A stretch of 64,000 nucleotides of DNA from Sphingobacterium oryzagri (GCF_028736175.1 NZ_CP117880.1:2914001-2978000), one strand, 5' to 3'; positions 26,401-37,585 are shown, counted from the first letter of the stretch. Made by a program: numbers and translations. The notes: generated by a model not told the origin, from the letters alone.

Positions 26401-27609
26401 TTATTCTAATGTTCCAAAAACCCCCATTTCATTTACACTCAAGGCAGTACCACCTGCAAAATTTTCGAGACATCGTATCCTTATATAACGCACTTTTGCT
26501 GCATTTAAATCGATATCCCAATTAAAGCCGGCAGCTGCTAGTACTCTATCGGTAGGACTGTCGGATCCATACGGTAAGCCGGAGGGCTTAGTCAATTCGT
26601 AACTTCCTATCAGATTCCAAGAGTCGTCAAGACTTCCATTCAGGTTAGGGTTTGTAGCTCCCCATATTTCAAACCTTTTCATAGTTGTCAGGAAAAACCA
26701 TCGATCACCTTCGGGATACGGGCGGATATACACGCGGCTTAATTTTGCCGAAACACCTAGGTCTATGGTTACCATATGAGGATTACTGCCCCCGTTAGCC
26801 TGATGAGTAAAAATAGTCCAGGGCCATCCAGTTCGGCCATCCCATGCGTAGGCAACTTGCGTTCCCGGCCAGTCGGGGGCATCGCCGGGTAAGCGAAAAG
26901 CTTTAAAATTGGATTTTGGAATTTCTTGTTCGAAAATTGGCGTTACAGCTAGATCCAAAGTATCTGAGCTATTTCCCCAATTGTCTCTAACATAAACCTG
27001 CATTTGTGTATTTTTTGCCTCCATTCCCCTAATTTTAGATTCAATTTTAGCATTTCGGGTAAACACACTCCGTCTATTATTTACTTCAAAAGCATTTTGG
27101 GGATTCTTAAACATCACCATAATAGCCAAATTGTCCTGGTCGGGATTTTGAGCAGTAAGGTTATAACCACCGAAAGCATCGATAATCTTTAAACTTTCAA
27201 ACACCTTCTTGTATGGTGGCTCTAAAGGCTTCACCGTAACAACTATAGGCTCCGACCTTACCTCACCTCTACTTACCGTGTATATGGATACTTCTTTTTC
27301 TGTTTCGTCGGAAAAGCCGCTTAATATCAACGAATCCTGGTAGTATGAAGCTTGCGCAGTACCCGGCTTACCATTCCCCATAATGTAATCCGCTTTAACA
27401 TAAAGCAGATTTTTGCTCTTTGGCAAGGTATATGTGATTCTTGCTTTACCTGGAAGATTCTCCACTTTTATATCGGAAATCATTGACGGAGCTCCGTTAT
27501 CTTCGCCAAAATGATCCCTAAATTCAACGGGTTCTTCGCATGAAAACAAGGACAGCGTCACGACCATCACCATTGCTGCCCATGATAGGTTTATAATTAC
27601 ATTTTTCAT
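26401..27609 (-). CDS. DUF4959/DUF5000-type surface glycan-binding lipoprotein
   Basis: From ATG 27609 the protein has 402 residues and a lipoprotein signal (LSLFSC). Order: an N-terminal Ig-like DUF4959-type part (ISDIKVENLPGKARITYTLP), a middle beta domain (about 140-235), and a C-terminal discoidin-like DUF5000 domain (about 245-402: AWDGRTGWPW, MVTIDLGVSAKLSRVYIRPY, RYIRIRCLEN). The last is an F5/8-type carbohydrate-binding fold. It lies 17 bases after the SusD gene and very likely acts as an accessory surface glycan-binding protein for the SusCD pair. Confidence 0.8.
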   Translation of the reverse strand: MKNVIINLSWAAMVMVVTLSLFSCEEPVEFRDHFGEDNGAPSMISDIKVENLPGKARITYTLPKSKNLLYVKADYIMGNGKPGTAQASYYQDSLILSGFSDETEKEVSIYTVSRGEVRSEPIVVTVKPLEPPYKKVFESLKIIDAFGGYNLTAQNPDQDNLAIMVMFKNPQNAFEVNNRRSVFTRNAKIESKIRGMEAKNTQMQVYVRDNWGNSSDTLDLAVTPIFEQEIPKSNFKAFRLPGDAPDWPGTQVAYAWDGRTGWPWTIFTHQANGGSNPHMVTIDLGVSAKLSRVYIRPYPEGDRWFFLTTMKRFEIWGATNPNLNGSLDDSWNLIGSYELTKPSGLPYGSDSPTDRVLAAAGFNWDIDLNAAKVRYIRIRCLENFAGGTALSVNEMGVFGTLE

Positions 27610-27626
27610 AAAATCATCAATTAAGT

Positions 27627-29570
27627 TTACCAACCCGGGTTTTGCGTTAGCTTTTTATTTCGCATAAGTTCCCATTCCTTGATCGGCCAAAGGTAGTCGC
27701 GAGGCGCAATAAAAGTCTGCGTAAATATCACTCGCTCAATATTGTAAGCTTCGGTTGTTCTTCCCCGAATGTTAAGGCCTGTAATGTTCTCATTAAGTTT
27801 ATCCACCGCAAGTTTCCATCGTCGTAGATCCCAAAATCGTTGACCTTCGAAGGCCAGCTCGTTCATCCGCTCCTGTCTTATTATGTCAATTAAACCATTC
27901 TTTGTGGTATATTTGGTCGGATTTTTCGAGTTCTCTTTCCAAGATTGAATGACACCTTGAAGACCAGCACGGTTGCGGATACGATCAACATAAACAAGTG
28001 CTTCCTCGGTGCTACCGCCTGACTCTACTAAAGCCTCCGCATAAAGAAGATAAATATCTGCCAATCGAATTTCCGGCCACGGGTACAAAAGCCATTGTCC
28101 ATTGCTTCCCATATGCATAGTGGAACGCCAGTTAACCAATTTCTTTACGAAATACCCTGTTTCACTATAATTTTGAAAGTCTCCAAATCCAGCACGTTCT
28201 GCATTCTTGGATTGTACATAAAAAGAGTTTACATCAGAACTTTGGTTCGCATCATTGCGCATATACCAGATTCCCCCGTCAAATGCTAAATTTGCGTAAA
28301 ATCTGGGTTCTCTATCAAAATTTATCCTAGCAGTCCGATAGCCTGGCTCTATGTTGAATCCTTCAGCCTGGGTTGCTGCCCTAATCTGGAATTCGTTTGA
28401 AAAATCAATATGCTTATCTTCGTTAATTGGAACACCATTTTTTGAATAAAATTGTCTGACAATCTTAATTGGGACGCTCCAGATTCCCTGCAATCGTCCA
28501 CGCTCATTGAGATTACCACGCGTTAGCGGAGGCATACAATTTGCCTGATTAGTAAATTGGCTCATTGAAAGGCCCCAAATAGTTTCTGCGCCAAATCTTT
28601 CCGTGACAGCATTCCTGATATTTAGTTGAACTTTGGTCACATCGCTTAATCTAAATACGTCATTCGTGTACACATAAAGTCTGGCTCCTGCCTGTTCCGC
28701 AATATCAATTGCTTCTTTAGCCGCATTTTTAGCCCGCACCCATTTGTTTGGATCATACGTAGTGTTAAACAAATGTACTCCATCTTTATCCATCACATCG
28801 CTATAGTCTGGATTACCATTAAAAAGAGGACTGGCGGCCGTGGCTAGTAAGCGCGCTTTGATGGCGAGCGCTATAGGCTTGGTTGCCCTACCAAGTTCGC
28901 TATTTTCATCTGGAACATTCAATGGAAGTTTCTCTGCAGCACGATCCAGCAAGTTACTCGTAAATTCAACACACTGATCAAAGGGTTTTCTATCTAGGCG
29001 TAGTTCATCAGGCCCAGCGTTTTCTGGGACACTTACATCTATTATTGGAATGGGTCCGTAAAAGCGCATAAGATAAAAATGGTAGTAAGCTTTTAAAAAT
29101 TCCACCTCGCCAATCCATCGTTGTTTTTCATCTTCGCTCATGTCGGGAACACGCGCGATATTAGCCAAAAAAATATTGCAATTACGTAGCCCCTGAAAGT
29201 ATTTACGATCGGCTGCAGGACTGCCTCCAAAGTTTCCTTTATTCCAGCCGCCCCATTCTTCAAATAATACATCATTAACGTTTTGTTGCCCTTGCGCAAT
29301 CCTAAAAGAGGTGTGCCATCTGGATTGATCATCCTGAGGTAGCCATATCTCATCGCCGGCCATCAGCCCAGCGTTTAATGCACCATCTCCATTTCGTGGA
29401 AGATACGAGTAGCATGTAAAAAGAAACTTCTGGGCTTCGATACGTAGATTGAAGGCCCTATCTATCTCCGGAACGTTATCAGGGACAATATCAAGGTATT
29501 TATTACATGCTCCTAGAAGTTGAAGGGTAGCAAGGATCAATATATTGCGGTATATAATTATCTTTTTCAT
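27627..29570 (-). CDS. SusD/RagB-family glycan-binding lipoprotein of the arabinan PUL
   Basis: Starting at ATG 29570, 11 bases after the SusC stop, the 647-residue protein has a lipoprotein signal (QLLGAC). It shows the SusD N-terminal segment (CNKYLDIVPDNVPEIDRAF), the helical repeat region (AYYHFYLMRFYG) and the C-terminal signature (IRLADIYLLYAEALVESGG, VDRIRNRAGL, RQERMNELAFEGQRFWDLRRW). The open frame continues upstream into SusC but without a signal peptide. It caps the SusC transporter at the cell surface. Confidence 0.92.
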   Translation of the reverse strand: MKKIIIYRNILILATLQLLGACNKYLDIVPDNVPEIDRAFNLRIEAQKFLFTCYSYLPRNGDGALNAGLMAGDEIWLPQDDQSRWHTSFRIAQGQQNVNDVLFEEWGGWNKGNFGGSPAADRKYFQGLRNCNIFLANIARVPDMSEDEKQRWIGEVEFLKAYYHFYLMRFYGPIPIIDVSVPENAGPDELRLDRKPFDQCVEFTSNLLDRAAEKLPLNVPDENSELGRATKPIALAIKARLLATAASPLFNGNPDYSDVMDKDGVHLFNTTYDPNKWVRAKNAAKEAIDIAEQAGARLYVYTNDVFRLSDVTKVQLNIRNAVTERFGAETIWGLSMSQFTNQANCMPPLTRGNLNERGRLQGIWSVPIKIVRQFYSKNGVPINEDKHIDFSNEFQIRAATQAEGFNIEPGYRTARINFDREPRFYANLAFDGGIWYMRNDANQSSDVNSFYVQSKNAERAGFGDFQNYSETGYFVKKLVNWRSTMHMGSNGQWLLYPWPEIRLADIYLLYAEALVESGGSTEEALVYVDRIRNRAGLQGVIQSWKENSKNPTKYTTKNGLIDIIRQERMNELAFEGQRFWDLRRWKLAVDKLNENITGLNIRGRTTEAYNIERVIFTQTFIAPRDYLWPIKEWELMRNKKLTQNPGW

Positions 29571-29581
29571 ATAAACATTTA

Positions 29582-32500
29582 TTAAAAACTGATCGTACCT
29601 CCAAAGTTGTAAAGCGATTGCAATGGGTAACCGAGACCATTGCCACGCATTTCTGGATCCCAAAGTTTGAAACTACTTATGACAAATAAATTTTGTGCTG
29701 AAAAGTATAGTCTGGCGCTTTTAACTCTCAGTCTTTTGAGTTCTCCAAAGTTGTAACCAGCCTCAATATTTTTGAGGCGAATAAAACTACCATTACGCAT
29801 CCACCAAGTGGAGGGACGTTGATTGGAAGGTACATCGAAGGTGCTCAATCGAGGCCAAAAAGCATATGGGTTTTGATTTGTTTCGGACCAGTAATCATTT
29901 TCAATGGCACGAATCAGTCTTGTCTCTGCTAACATTCTATCAGTATCGGGGACAGCAGGCAGGTAACGTCTAAAGGGTTGCATCGCTTGCGGGTCAATGA
30001 AGAATGAATACAGTGCTGATCCTTGGAAGAAAAATCCGAAATCAATTTTTTTATAACTGAACGTACCACCCAGACCAAAAATCAATTGCGGCTGTTGGTT
30101 ATGTCCGATTGGAACATAATCAAACTCGTTTACTACTCCATCCTGATTAATGTCCCGATACTTAATGTCACCAGCACGTAAGTTACGATCGCCAAACTGT
30201 ACGGGCGAGTTTGCCACTTCCGCGTCGTCAATAAATAGGCGTTCGGCGATCAGGCCGTAACCTTGACTAATAGACTGACCAACAACCGATAAATGTCTGA
30301 GCGATTCATCAAACGGAAGCTCATCGCTGCGCGAAATGTTAGAAACAGAGTAAGTTGCCGTTCCTCTTAGTCCAAAAGTCCAATTAGTTGATATTGGATT
30401 AAAATAGCTGAATTGCATATCAAAACCCTTAGTTTCGGAACGACCATAGTTAGTCCACATACTGGACATGAGACCTGCTGTATTATCTAATGCGCTGATT
30501 CGCTGTAAAATATTATCAACTTTTTTGTGGAACAAATCTGCAATAATTTCGAATCGCTTTATATTCATATCTACGCCTACATTGAGTTGCGTAGAAGTCT
30601 CCCAAGTTATCCTAGGATTGGCATAACGCTCTATGGCAATTCCATCTACCCCGAACGTAGGAGCACCATCGCCTCTTCCAAAATCTGCTCGGTAAAGGCC
30701 GCTGTTCATATTGATTTGAGACATATAAAAGAAGCGTTGATCTACACCTGCTATCTGATCATTTCCAGACATACCATACGTTGCTCGCAACTTTAAATTA
30801 TCTACTACTGCCTTGAGAGGTTTAAAAAACTTCTCTTCTGAGACCCGCCATGCGATACCTCCCGAGGGAAAAAATCCGAATCGATAATCTTTGTGAAAAC
30901 GTTCCGATCCATTGTATCCGAAATTAAACTCTGCCATATAGCGACCCTCATATCCGTATGTAAATCGACCTGACACACCGATATTCCTACCGGGCAGCGC
31001 ACGAATTAACGTTGTTTCATTTGGATTTTCGTAATTGTTGAGATATCCTATCAGTGATGCCCCTACATCATGCTTTTGGGAAAAGTTATGTCCATAATTG
31101 ATTGTACCCTCAATCCACGTTCTAGCACCGACATTACGTGGAGAGCCTGCAAAGTTTAGATATTCGGTACCTACGGGGCCGACAGATCCGGCCTGTCCGT
31201 GATTGAATGGTGAAATTGTATAGTTACCGGTTTGAGGGTCAACGACCGGGAAATAATAAAATGGTTTGAACTGGCGCTGTACAGCAAAGTCCGATGTCCG
31301 TCTTAAATAGCCCATGACTCTGGCACGTAAACCTGGCACCCATCCACTTAGATCCTGCTTCAATTCAAGTTGAGGCATAAGGTTAGCGGTCTTAAAAGTT
31401 CTGTAGCCTTTAACCATTTCGGCATATGGGTTCAAAAACAACTCATTAGTCAAGCCCATATCACTTGTTAATCCTTGCGCACTGCCGAACAAGGTATGTT
31501 TTGCATACGGCAAAAACTCTGCGGGGTACTGTACCGGAAAAAGAACAGGATTTGCCCGCATCGCATTGGCAAAATGATGTGCCCCACCAAATAGTGGTCC
31601 GGAATAATCATCAAACTGGCCATATAGTGTAACGGCTAAATCAGTGCTTTGCGTCAACCTGATATCCACATTAGAGCGAAGCGAATAATTGCTCAAGCGT
31701 ATGTTGGAATTGAAATTATTTATCGGGTCAGTTTTTAGTATTCCATTATCTATATTGTATGTACCGGCTACGTAAAAGCGTGCGCGTTGTGTTCCACCAC
31801 TAATGTTCAAGTTGAAACCTTGATTCATCGTATAATTTTTGATCATTAAATCTGTCCAATCATTATTGGGAAACAGAAAGGGATCTTCACCAGCGATCGT
31901 TGATAAGATTTTATTTTCCGAATAAGGCTCAATAGCATTTGGGGTGCGTGTTAAGGCAGCTTCATTTGCAATTCGCATGTACGATATGTTGTCCGAAAAC
32001 TGCAGATTACGTGTGTTTGAGGAGAGTCTATTTTCTGCACGGAAAAAAAATTGTGTGACACCCTCCCTTCCCCTTTTCGTATTAATCAAAACGACTCCAT
32101 TCGCTCCTCGAGCGCCATAAATGGATGAAGCGGCAGCATCGCGTAAAACTGAAAAATTTTCTATGTCGTCTGGTTGTAATCTCGCCAAATCTGTCGGTGC
32201 AGATTCTACTCCGTCAATTAAAATCAGCGGATCAACTTTTCCTGTACCTGTACTTGACAAACCCCGTATGTAAAATGTAGAGTTATCTGTACCCATACCT
32301 GGTTCTCCGCTATTCTGAAACGAGATCATACCGGCGACTCTTCCTGCAAGCGCATTTGTAAGATTTGAAGAAGGTGTCCGCAGATCCTTCACATTTACGG
32401 TAGTAATCGCGCTCACAAGACTTTCCTTACGTTGGGTTCCCCCAAAACCTGTAATTGCTATCTCTTCTATCTGTGTGTCTATATAATCTAATCTGATTTC

Positions 32501-32851
32501 CAGATCGATCTTCATATTTACCACCTGACGGTCACTAAGATTTATTCGATAAGGCTTCATACCTGTAGCCAAAAAATCAAGCACTGCATCTCTGTCAACA
32601 TTAAGGTTAAATCTTCCAAGGTTATCGGACGAGGTTGTTTGCGATTTTTCATTTACAACACGTATGGTAATATTAGGTAGTCCAGAAATGGAATCTTTCA
32701 CGATCCCTACTACGTTTACTCTCTGCTGCGAGAAAACTGATGGAGCGTAGAAAAAAAGAACAAGAAAGGAAAAGAAGGTGAGATACCTCAGGTAAACAAT
32801 CCCCCTACCCTCTGGAGGAATGTAATTTTTTTTGGTTTTAAATCGGTTCAT
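29582..32851 (-). CDS. SusC/RagA-family TonB-dependent transporter of the arabinan PUL
   Basis: From ATG 32851 the protein has 1089 residues; a start ten codons earlier is also open. A long N-terminal basic stretch is followed by a hydrophobic signal segment (FFSFLVLFFYAPSVFSQ), a carboxypeptidase-regulatory-like domain, the linker EEIAITGFG, a plug with SVLRDAAASSIYGARGANGV, and a barrel ending GGTISF. It lacks an STN domain, in line with control by the hybrid two-component system encoded divergently. It is the first gene of the nine-gene minus-strand operon ending at 17282. Confidence 0.93.
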   Translation of the reverse strand: MNRFKTKKNYIPPEGRGIVYLRYLTFFSFLVLFFYAPSVFSQQRVNVVGIVKDSISGLPNITIRVVNEKSQTTSSDNLGRFNLNVDRDAVLDFLATGMKPYRINLSDRQVVNMKIDLEIRLDYIDTQIEEIAITGFGGTQRKESLVSAITTVNVKDLRTPSSNLTNALAGRVAGMISFQNSGEPGMGTDNSTFYIRGLSSTGTGKVDPLILIDGVESAPTDLARLQPDDIENFSVLRDAAASSIYGARGANGVVLINTKRGREGVTQFFFRAENRLSSNTRNLQFSDNISYMRIANEAALTRTPNAIEPYSENKILSTIAGEDPFLFPNNDWTDLMIKNYTMNQGFNLNISGGTQRARFYVAGTYNIDNGILKTDPINNFNSNIRLSNYSLRSNVDIRLTQSTDLAVTLYGQFDDYSGPLFGGAHHFANAMRANPVLFPVQYPAEFLPYAKHTLFGSAQGLTSDMGLTNELFLNPYAEMVKGYRTFKTANLMPQLELKQDLSGWVPGLRARVMGYLRRTSDFAVQRQFKPFYYFPVVDPQTGNYTISPFNHGQAGSVGPVGTEYLNFAGSPRNVGARTWIEGTINYGHNFSQKHDVGASLIGYLNNYENPNETTLIRALPGRNIGVSGRFTYGYEGRYMAEFNFGYNGSERFHKDYRFGFFPSGGIAWRVSEEKFFKPLKAVVDNLKLRATYGMSGNDQIAGVDQRFFYMSQINMNSGLYRADFGRGDGAPTFGVDGIAIERYANPRITWETSTQLNVGVDMNIKRFEIIADLFHKKVDNILQRISALDNTAGLMSSMWTNYGRSETKGFDMQFSYFNPISTNWTFGLRGTATYSVSNISRSDELPFDESLRHLSVVGQSISQGYGLIAERLFIDDAEVANSPVQFGDRNLRAGDIKYRDINQDGVVNEFDYVPIGHNQQPQLIFGLGGTFSYKKIDFGFFFQGSALYSFFIDPQAMQPFRRYLPAVPDTDRMLAETRLIRAIENDYWSETNQNPYAFWPRLSTFDVPSNQRPSTWWMRNGSFIRLKNIEAGYNFGELKRLRVKSARLYFSAQNLFVISSFKLWDPEMRGNGLGYPLQSLYNFGGTISF

Positions 32852-32881
32852 AAGTTTAAAATTAGTTGAAACGTAAATCAC

Positions 32882-33385
32882 TTGGCTAACTTAATACACA
32901 CTTCTATCCCGACAATTATTTCTCTAAATTCCACTTTATATATTAAAAAATTTTATTATGCAATTATTATTAATTCACAACTACATTAGAATACAGGAAA
33001 AATTTAATATATCATTACAAGAACACAAAATAACAGAGGTTTAAAAATATTTAAAAAATCAACCCTAAATATGTGTCACAGTTCTTACTTGGTTAGCCAT
33101 AAGATCGTTCTACGTATTTAGATTGTAACAAACATCGGTTTAAATAGGATTATTCGAGTGGTAGAAATTCATCAACATTGAGGGGCAAATGCGTCGAACA
33201 ATATTGTTTTTGTACACCTTGATGGAATTTTTATGAAGCAATCCTAATACTGATGTATAGCATATACAAACAGTTGAAAAAGAAAAGTCTAGTTATTGTG
33301 ACAATTTTGGATGAAGATGATTGGATATTCTAAAGTTGGAGTTATTTCCTATTATAAAAGACATTTATCATCTCAGTATCCGTAA
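32882..33385. other. divergent control region between the PUL operon and its regulator
   Basis: About 500 bases of AT-rich DNA separate SusC from the regulator gene. No gene is seen. It should carry the SusC promoter and the binding site of the regulator's AraC-type domain, but I could not identify a TAnnTTTG box or a clear repeat on the minus strand. Confidence 0.45.
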
Positions 33386-33417
33386 TTTGCAATGTTCCTG
33401 TCAATCATTTACATTTG
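33386..33417 (+). promoter_or_regulatory. promoter of the hybrid two-component regulator
   Basis: TTTG at 33386-33389 and TACATTTG at 33410-33417 match the Bacteroidota -33 and -7 elements with a 20-base spacer. The start of transcription would fall near 33424, about 29 bases before the ATG. Confidence 0.6.
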
Positions 33418-33452
33418 TAACGTACCACAAACAATAGATACCATTTTTAGCC

Positions 33453-36400
33453 ATGACTTATAGATCTAATTTGATAATCCTACTATTAATGTTTTTTATG
33501 TTGAATTGTTCCGCTCAACTAACCAGCTCAAGGGTTTTTCACCTGGGGATAGAAGAAGGCTTGTCGAACAATAATGTAACAACTATATACAAAGATCAAG
33601 CTGGCGTGATGTGGTTCGGAACTGATGATGGCTTAAACAGATACGACAGCTATCGTTTTCGTGTCTACAAGAATCATCCTAGTAACCAATCAAGCCTATC
33701 TGATAATAGAATTACTGATATATCGCAGGATGCTGATGGGTATCTTTGGGTTTCCACAAAATCCGGAGCAGCAAGGATGTCCAAAGATGGTAACACGTTT
33801 GAGCATATGAAAATACAGACGTCAATCGATAACAGGTCGCAGGTTAAAATTATAACAAGTGTGGTATCGGGCTTCACTAAAACAAAGAATTCTGATTTTT
33901 TTGTTGCAAGTACAGAGTTCGGATTATTAAAGATAAATAAGGAGGTTTTAGCACAAAGTATTCCCCTCTTTAGCAATGGGAAGAAGATAGCTAACTACAA
34001 CGTGGATGCCATTACAAGCGATAATACGGGTAGCATATGGATTTCAGTAAGAGACCATGGACTATGTTTTTATGATAAGAAAAAAGGTTTGGTCTTGTCA
34101 GTTGAAAAGCAAATCGGGCAAATAAATTCAATGACTTTCGATGCGATGGGCGACCTTTGGCTAGCTTCCAACCGCGGACTTATAAAATACAATTTATCGA
34201 ATAAGTCGATAGAGATAAAAGACGGAAATAGCCGACTTTCGGAACAAACAATTACACACGTCTACTCCGGTGGCGATGAATTGTATGCTAGTACAGACGG
34301 AGGCGGAATTACGGTATTCAATGTAATTACTGGAAATATCCGGAACATAACAGAGCGGGGGCTCAGCAATGCTATTCTAAGCGAATCCGTTCGGGAGGTC
34401 TTTATTGATGAGTATGCACGCACATGGATAGCAACAGCGCGCGGGGGAATAAACATTGTTGATCCCTATCGAAATCAATTTCCTTACATCCGCAAAGGAG
34501 ACGAAAGTTCTAGCAATGATCCCGCTAACTATGTCCTTGCTATGGCAGAGGGCAAAAACAATGACCTTTGGATAGGAACTGAAGGTCGAGGTCTTATGAA
34601 GTGGCAGCGGAACGGTCATTTCGAAACTTACAATGTGTCAAATAAAAATGGTAGCACTTCACATTCAGATATAATCACCAGTATTCTAGTAGATGATAGC
34701 CGATTCGTTTGGGTAGGTAGCTGGGTCAATGGAATTAAAAAATTGAACGTCGATGATCGAAGAACGGAACAAATTCCTTTTTTAATGAATGATCAGAAAT
34801 ATGAAGCAGTTAAAGTTTGGCGGATTTTTAAAACGTCAAAAGGACAGATTATCGCTTCCACATTAGGAGACAAAGGTCTTTTTAAATATGAGCAGAATCG
34901 AAACGCTATGATACCGTTCTCGCCAAATATACGGGATGTACTTTCTATCTATGAAGATAGCAGCAACACCCTTTGGTTGGGATGCTGGGTGTCGGTCATT
35001 GCGGTAAATACTGTTAATGGAACGACAACAGAATGCTTTACCGGAAAGCCGGTACGGACGGTGCATGAAAATGGTCCATCACAGCTTTGGCTAGGAACCG
35101 AAGGTAAAGGTCTTATGCTTTACGACAAACAAACCAACAAAATACTAGAAACATATACCGATGAAAATGGTCTCCCCAGTAACTCGATCTTAAATATTGT
35201 GGAAGATAGTCAATCTAATCTGTGGTTATCCACTCCCAATGGCTTAACGAAATTCTCACCAAAAGACCGGACTTTTAAAAATTACAGAAGTAGCGACGGA
35301 CTGCAGTCAAATCAGTTTAGTTATAATGCAGCATTGAACCTTCGTTCTGGCGAAATCGCATTTGGAGGCATCCGGGGTTTCAATCTTTTTGATCCTAAAA
35401 AAATAGACTTGTATCGTGGCAAGTCTACCCCAATGATTATCGATTTAAGAATAAATAACAAATCCTATTACGAGTACAGAAATAAACCTCAAGAAAAAGC
35501 GTTGGATGACTTAGGCGAAGTGGAGATAGATTACGATGATGCTAGCATAGCTTTTACGATGACAGCCCTCGAATATTCATTTCCAGAAAATGTACAATAT
35601 GCATATTTTCTTGAAGGTTGGGATAAGGATTGGAATTATGTAAAAGGTGAACGGAATGCGCTATACAGCAGGCTAACCGAAGGCACCTATATCTTACACA
35701 TTAAATCAACGAATGCAGACGGTAGTTGGACTAGGGGTAGCAATCCGTTGATTATTAAAATTTCACCTCCGTGGTATAGAAGTATCTGGGCTTATCTTTT
35801 TTACATCTCATGCGGTTTTATTCTAATCCGACTATACATTTCGTATAAAAATAAACAGCAAAAATTATTTTATGAAGTGGAGGTATCAAAATTGGAAGCT
35901 GAAAATGAAAAGCTGTTAACCGAGAAAAAATTGACATTTTTCACGCATATCGCTCACGAATTCCGTAATCCACTGACCCTTATCGTAGATCCATTACAAA
36001 CAATCCTTAATAAGGAGGATGAACATATTGATAAGCAGGAGCTAACGATAATATATAATAACTCCAAACGATTGAATAATTTGGTTGATAAACTATTGAT
36101 GTTTAGAAAAGTAGAGAGTGGCTTTTACGACCTCAGACCGGAAAAATTTAATCTGATCACCATCATTGAGGAAATATTTCATTGTTTTAAACAACAGGCC
36201 TCTAAAAGAAATATTCAGTATGAACTAGATATAATCATACCCTCCGTAGAAGTATTTGCAGATAGGGAAAAATTCGAAATCTGTCTTTTTAATTTAGTGA
36301 GTAATGCCTTAAAATTCACTCCGGACAAAGGCACCGTAAAGATCTTGGTATCGATTGAGGATGCAGAAATTCTTATTAATGTAATTGACAGCGGACCGGG

Positions 36401-37565
36401 TATTAATGACCAAGCTTCAAACCGAATCTTTGAAATGTTTCAGAGAGACTATGAGACACCAGCTCGCAGCAAAGAAGGCTTCGGAATCGGGCTGTATTTA
36501 GTAAAGAAATTTGCTGAATTAAATCGCGGTACAGTAGTTCACAAAAATATGGTTCCTTCCGGGAGTTGCTTCAGGTTATCCATGCCAATTAGATCTATAC
36601 CTCCATTGGAAAATACCGAGCCAATCGCTCCTAGCATATCGAAGTCGGAAAATGAAATAGAGGCAACTTACACTGCTGCGACGTATGTAGAACCTATAAA
36701 AACAATGCATGAGCAAGAATCAAATGAAATTTCTGCAATAGTAAATGAAAAACGGGAAGTCGAGAATATCATTCGAGATAAGGAATATATGATAGTTGTA
36801 GAGGATGATGTTGAGATTCGAAATTATCTAGTGAAACTGCTCTCAAGTGAATATAAAGTAAAGAGCGTAGCAAGCGCCGAGGAAGCATTGGAGCTAATAA
36901 ATATTCAAATGCCGGATATCGTGCTTACGGACGTCGTTATGGGAGGTATATCAGGCATCGATCTATGTATTAAACTAAAAAGTGATCCCCTATTTAGCCA
37001 TATCCCTATAATCTTATTGACTGCTAGCACGGCGGAGGAAGTTAAGCTAAAGGGGATCGAAAGTGGTGCTGACGACTATATCACCAAGCCGTTTAATACA
37101 CCTATTTTGCTTGCTCGTGTTAAAAATTTAGTACAAAGCCGATCGCGATTGCAAAATTATTTCTACAGCGAGATAACCTTGCAAAAGAGCGACCACAAAA
37201 TATCGAGTGAGTACAAAGAGTTTTTAGATAAGGCCATAACGATCGTAGAAAAAAACTTCCTCAACGGGCAATTTACGGTGCGTACAATGAGCGACGATCT
37301 TGGAATCAGCCATTCGAACCTTTATAAGCGGATTCGCACTATTTCAGGAAAATCCGTTAATGAATTTATTAGATATGTTAGGTTACGAAAAGCGGCGGAG
37401 CTGTTAATAAATACGGATAATCAGATTAACGAAATCGCATACATGATAGGCTTTTCTGATGTTAAATATTTCAGAACGCAGTTCGTTAAGCTTTTTGGAA
37501 TAACACCAACGGAATACCGACGGAAGTATATCACACTAAATAGCACGTCGAAATGGAAAAATTAG
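33453..37565 (+). CDS. hybrid two-component system regulator of the arabinan PUL
   Basis: The 1370-residue protein unites a sensor and a DNA-binding regulator. Order: signal peptide (about 1-22), periplasmic two-component propeller repeats (about 30-670, with WFGTDDGLNRYD-type blades), a Y_Y_Y domain (about 700-770), one transmembrane helix (about 777-797), a histidine kinase with phospho-accepting His835 (AHEFRNP) and an ATPase domain (DSGPGIND, GFGIGLYLV), a receiver with Asp1160 (LTDVVMGG), and a C-terminal AraC-type helix-turn-helix (about 1260-1360). This is the standard PUL activator that binds a released oligosaccharide or sugar in the periplasm. It is divergent to the SusC operon and upstream of GH97 and transaldolase. 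Confidence 0.95.
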   Translation: MTYRSNLIILLLMFFMLNCSAQLTSSRVFHLGIEEGLSNNNVTTIYKDQAGVMWFGTDDGLNRYDSYRFRVYKNHPSNQSSLSDNRITDISQDADGYLWVSTKSGAARMSKDGNTFEHMKIQTSIDNRSQVKIITSVVSGFTKTKNSDFFVASTEFGLLKINKEVLAQSIPLFSNGKKIANYNVDAITSDNTGSIWISVRDHGLCFYDKKKGLVLSVEKQIGQINSMTFDAMGDLWLASNRGLIKYNLSNKSIEIKDGNSRLSEQTITHVYSGGDELYASTDGGGITVFNVITGNIRNITERGLSNAILSESVREVFIDEYARTWIATARGGINIVDPYRNQFPYIRKGDESSSNDPANYVLAMAEGKNNDLWIGTEGRGLMKWQRNGHFETYNVSNKNGSTSHSDIITSILVDDSRFVWVGSWVNGIKKLNVDDRRTEQIPFLMNDQKYEAVKVWRIFKTSKGQIIASTLGDKGLFKYEQNRNAMIPFSPNIRDVLSIYEDSSNTLWLGCWVSVIAVNTVNGTTTECFTGKPVRTVHENGPSQLWLGTEGKGLMLYDKQTNKILETYTDENGLPSNSILNIVEDSQSNLWLSTPNGLTKFSPKDRTFKNYRSSDGLQSNQFSYNAALNLRSGEIAFGGIRGFNLFDPKKIDLYRGKSTPMIIDLRINNKSYYEYRNKPQEKALDDLGEVEIDYDDASIAFTMTALEYSFPENVQYAYFLEGWDKDWNYVKGERNALYSRLTEGTYILHIKSTNADGSWTRGSNPLIIKISPPWYRSIWAYLFYISCGFILIRLYISYKNKQQKLFYEVEVSKLEAENEKLLTEKKLTFFTHIAHEFRNPLTLIVDPLQTILNKEDEHIDKQELTIIYNNSKRLNNLVDKLLMFRKVESGFYDLRPEKFNLITIIEEIFHCFKQQASKRNIQYELDIIIPSVEVFADREKFEICLFNLVSNALKFTPDKGTVKILVSIEDAEILINVIDSGPGINDQASNRIFEMFQRDYETPARSKEGFGIGLYLVKKFAELNRGTVVHKNMVPSGSCFRLSMPIRSIPPLENTEPIAPSISKSENEIEATYTAATYVEPIKTMHEQESNEISAIVNEKREVENIIRDKEYMIVVEDDVEIRNYLVKLLSSEYKVKSVASAEEALELINIQMPDIVLTDVVMGGISGIDLCIKLKSDPLFSHIPIILLTASTAEEVKLKGIESGADDYITKPFNTPILLARVKNLVQSRSRLQNYFYSEITLQKSDHKISSEYKEFLDKAITIVEKNFLNGQFTVRTMSDDLGISHSNLYKRIRTISGKSVNEFIRYVRLRKAAELLINTDNQINEIAYMIGFSDVKYFRTQFVKLFGITPTEYRRKYITLNSTSKWKN

Positions 37566-37585
37566 ATACACCTTTCTTTGAGATT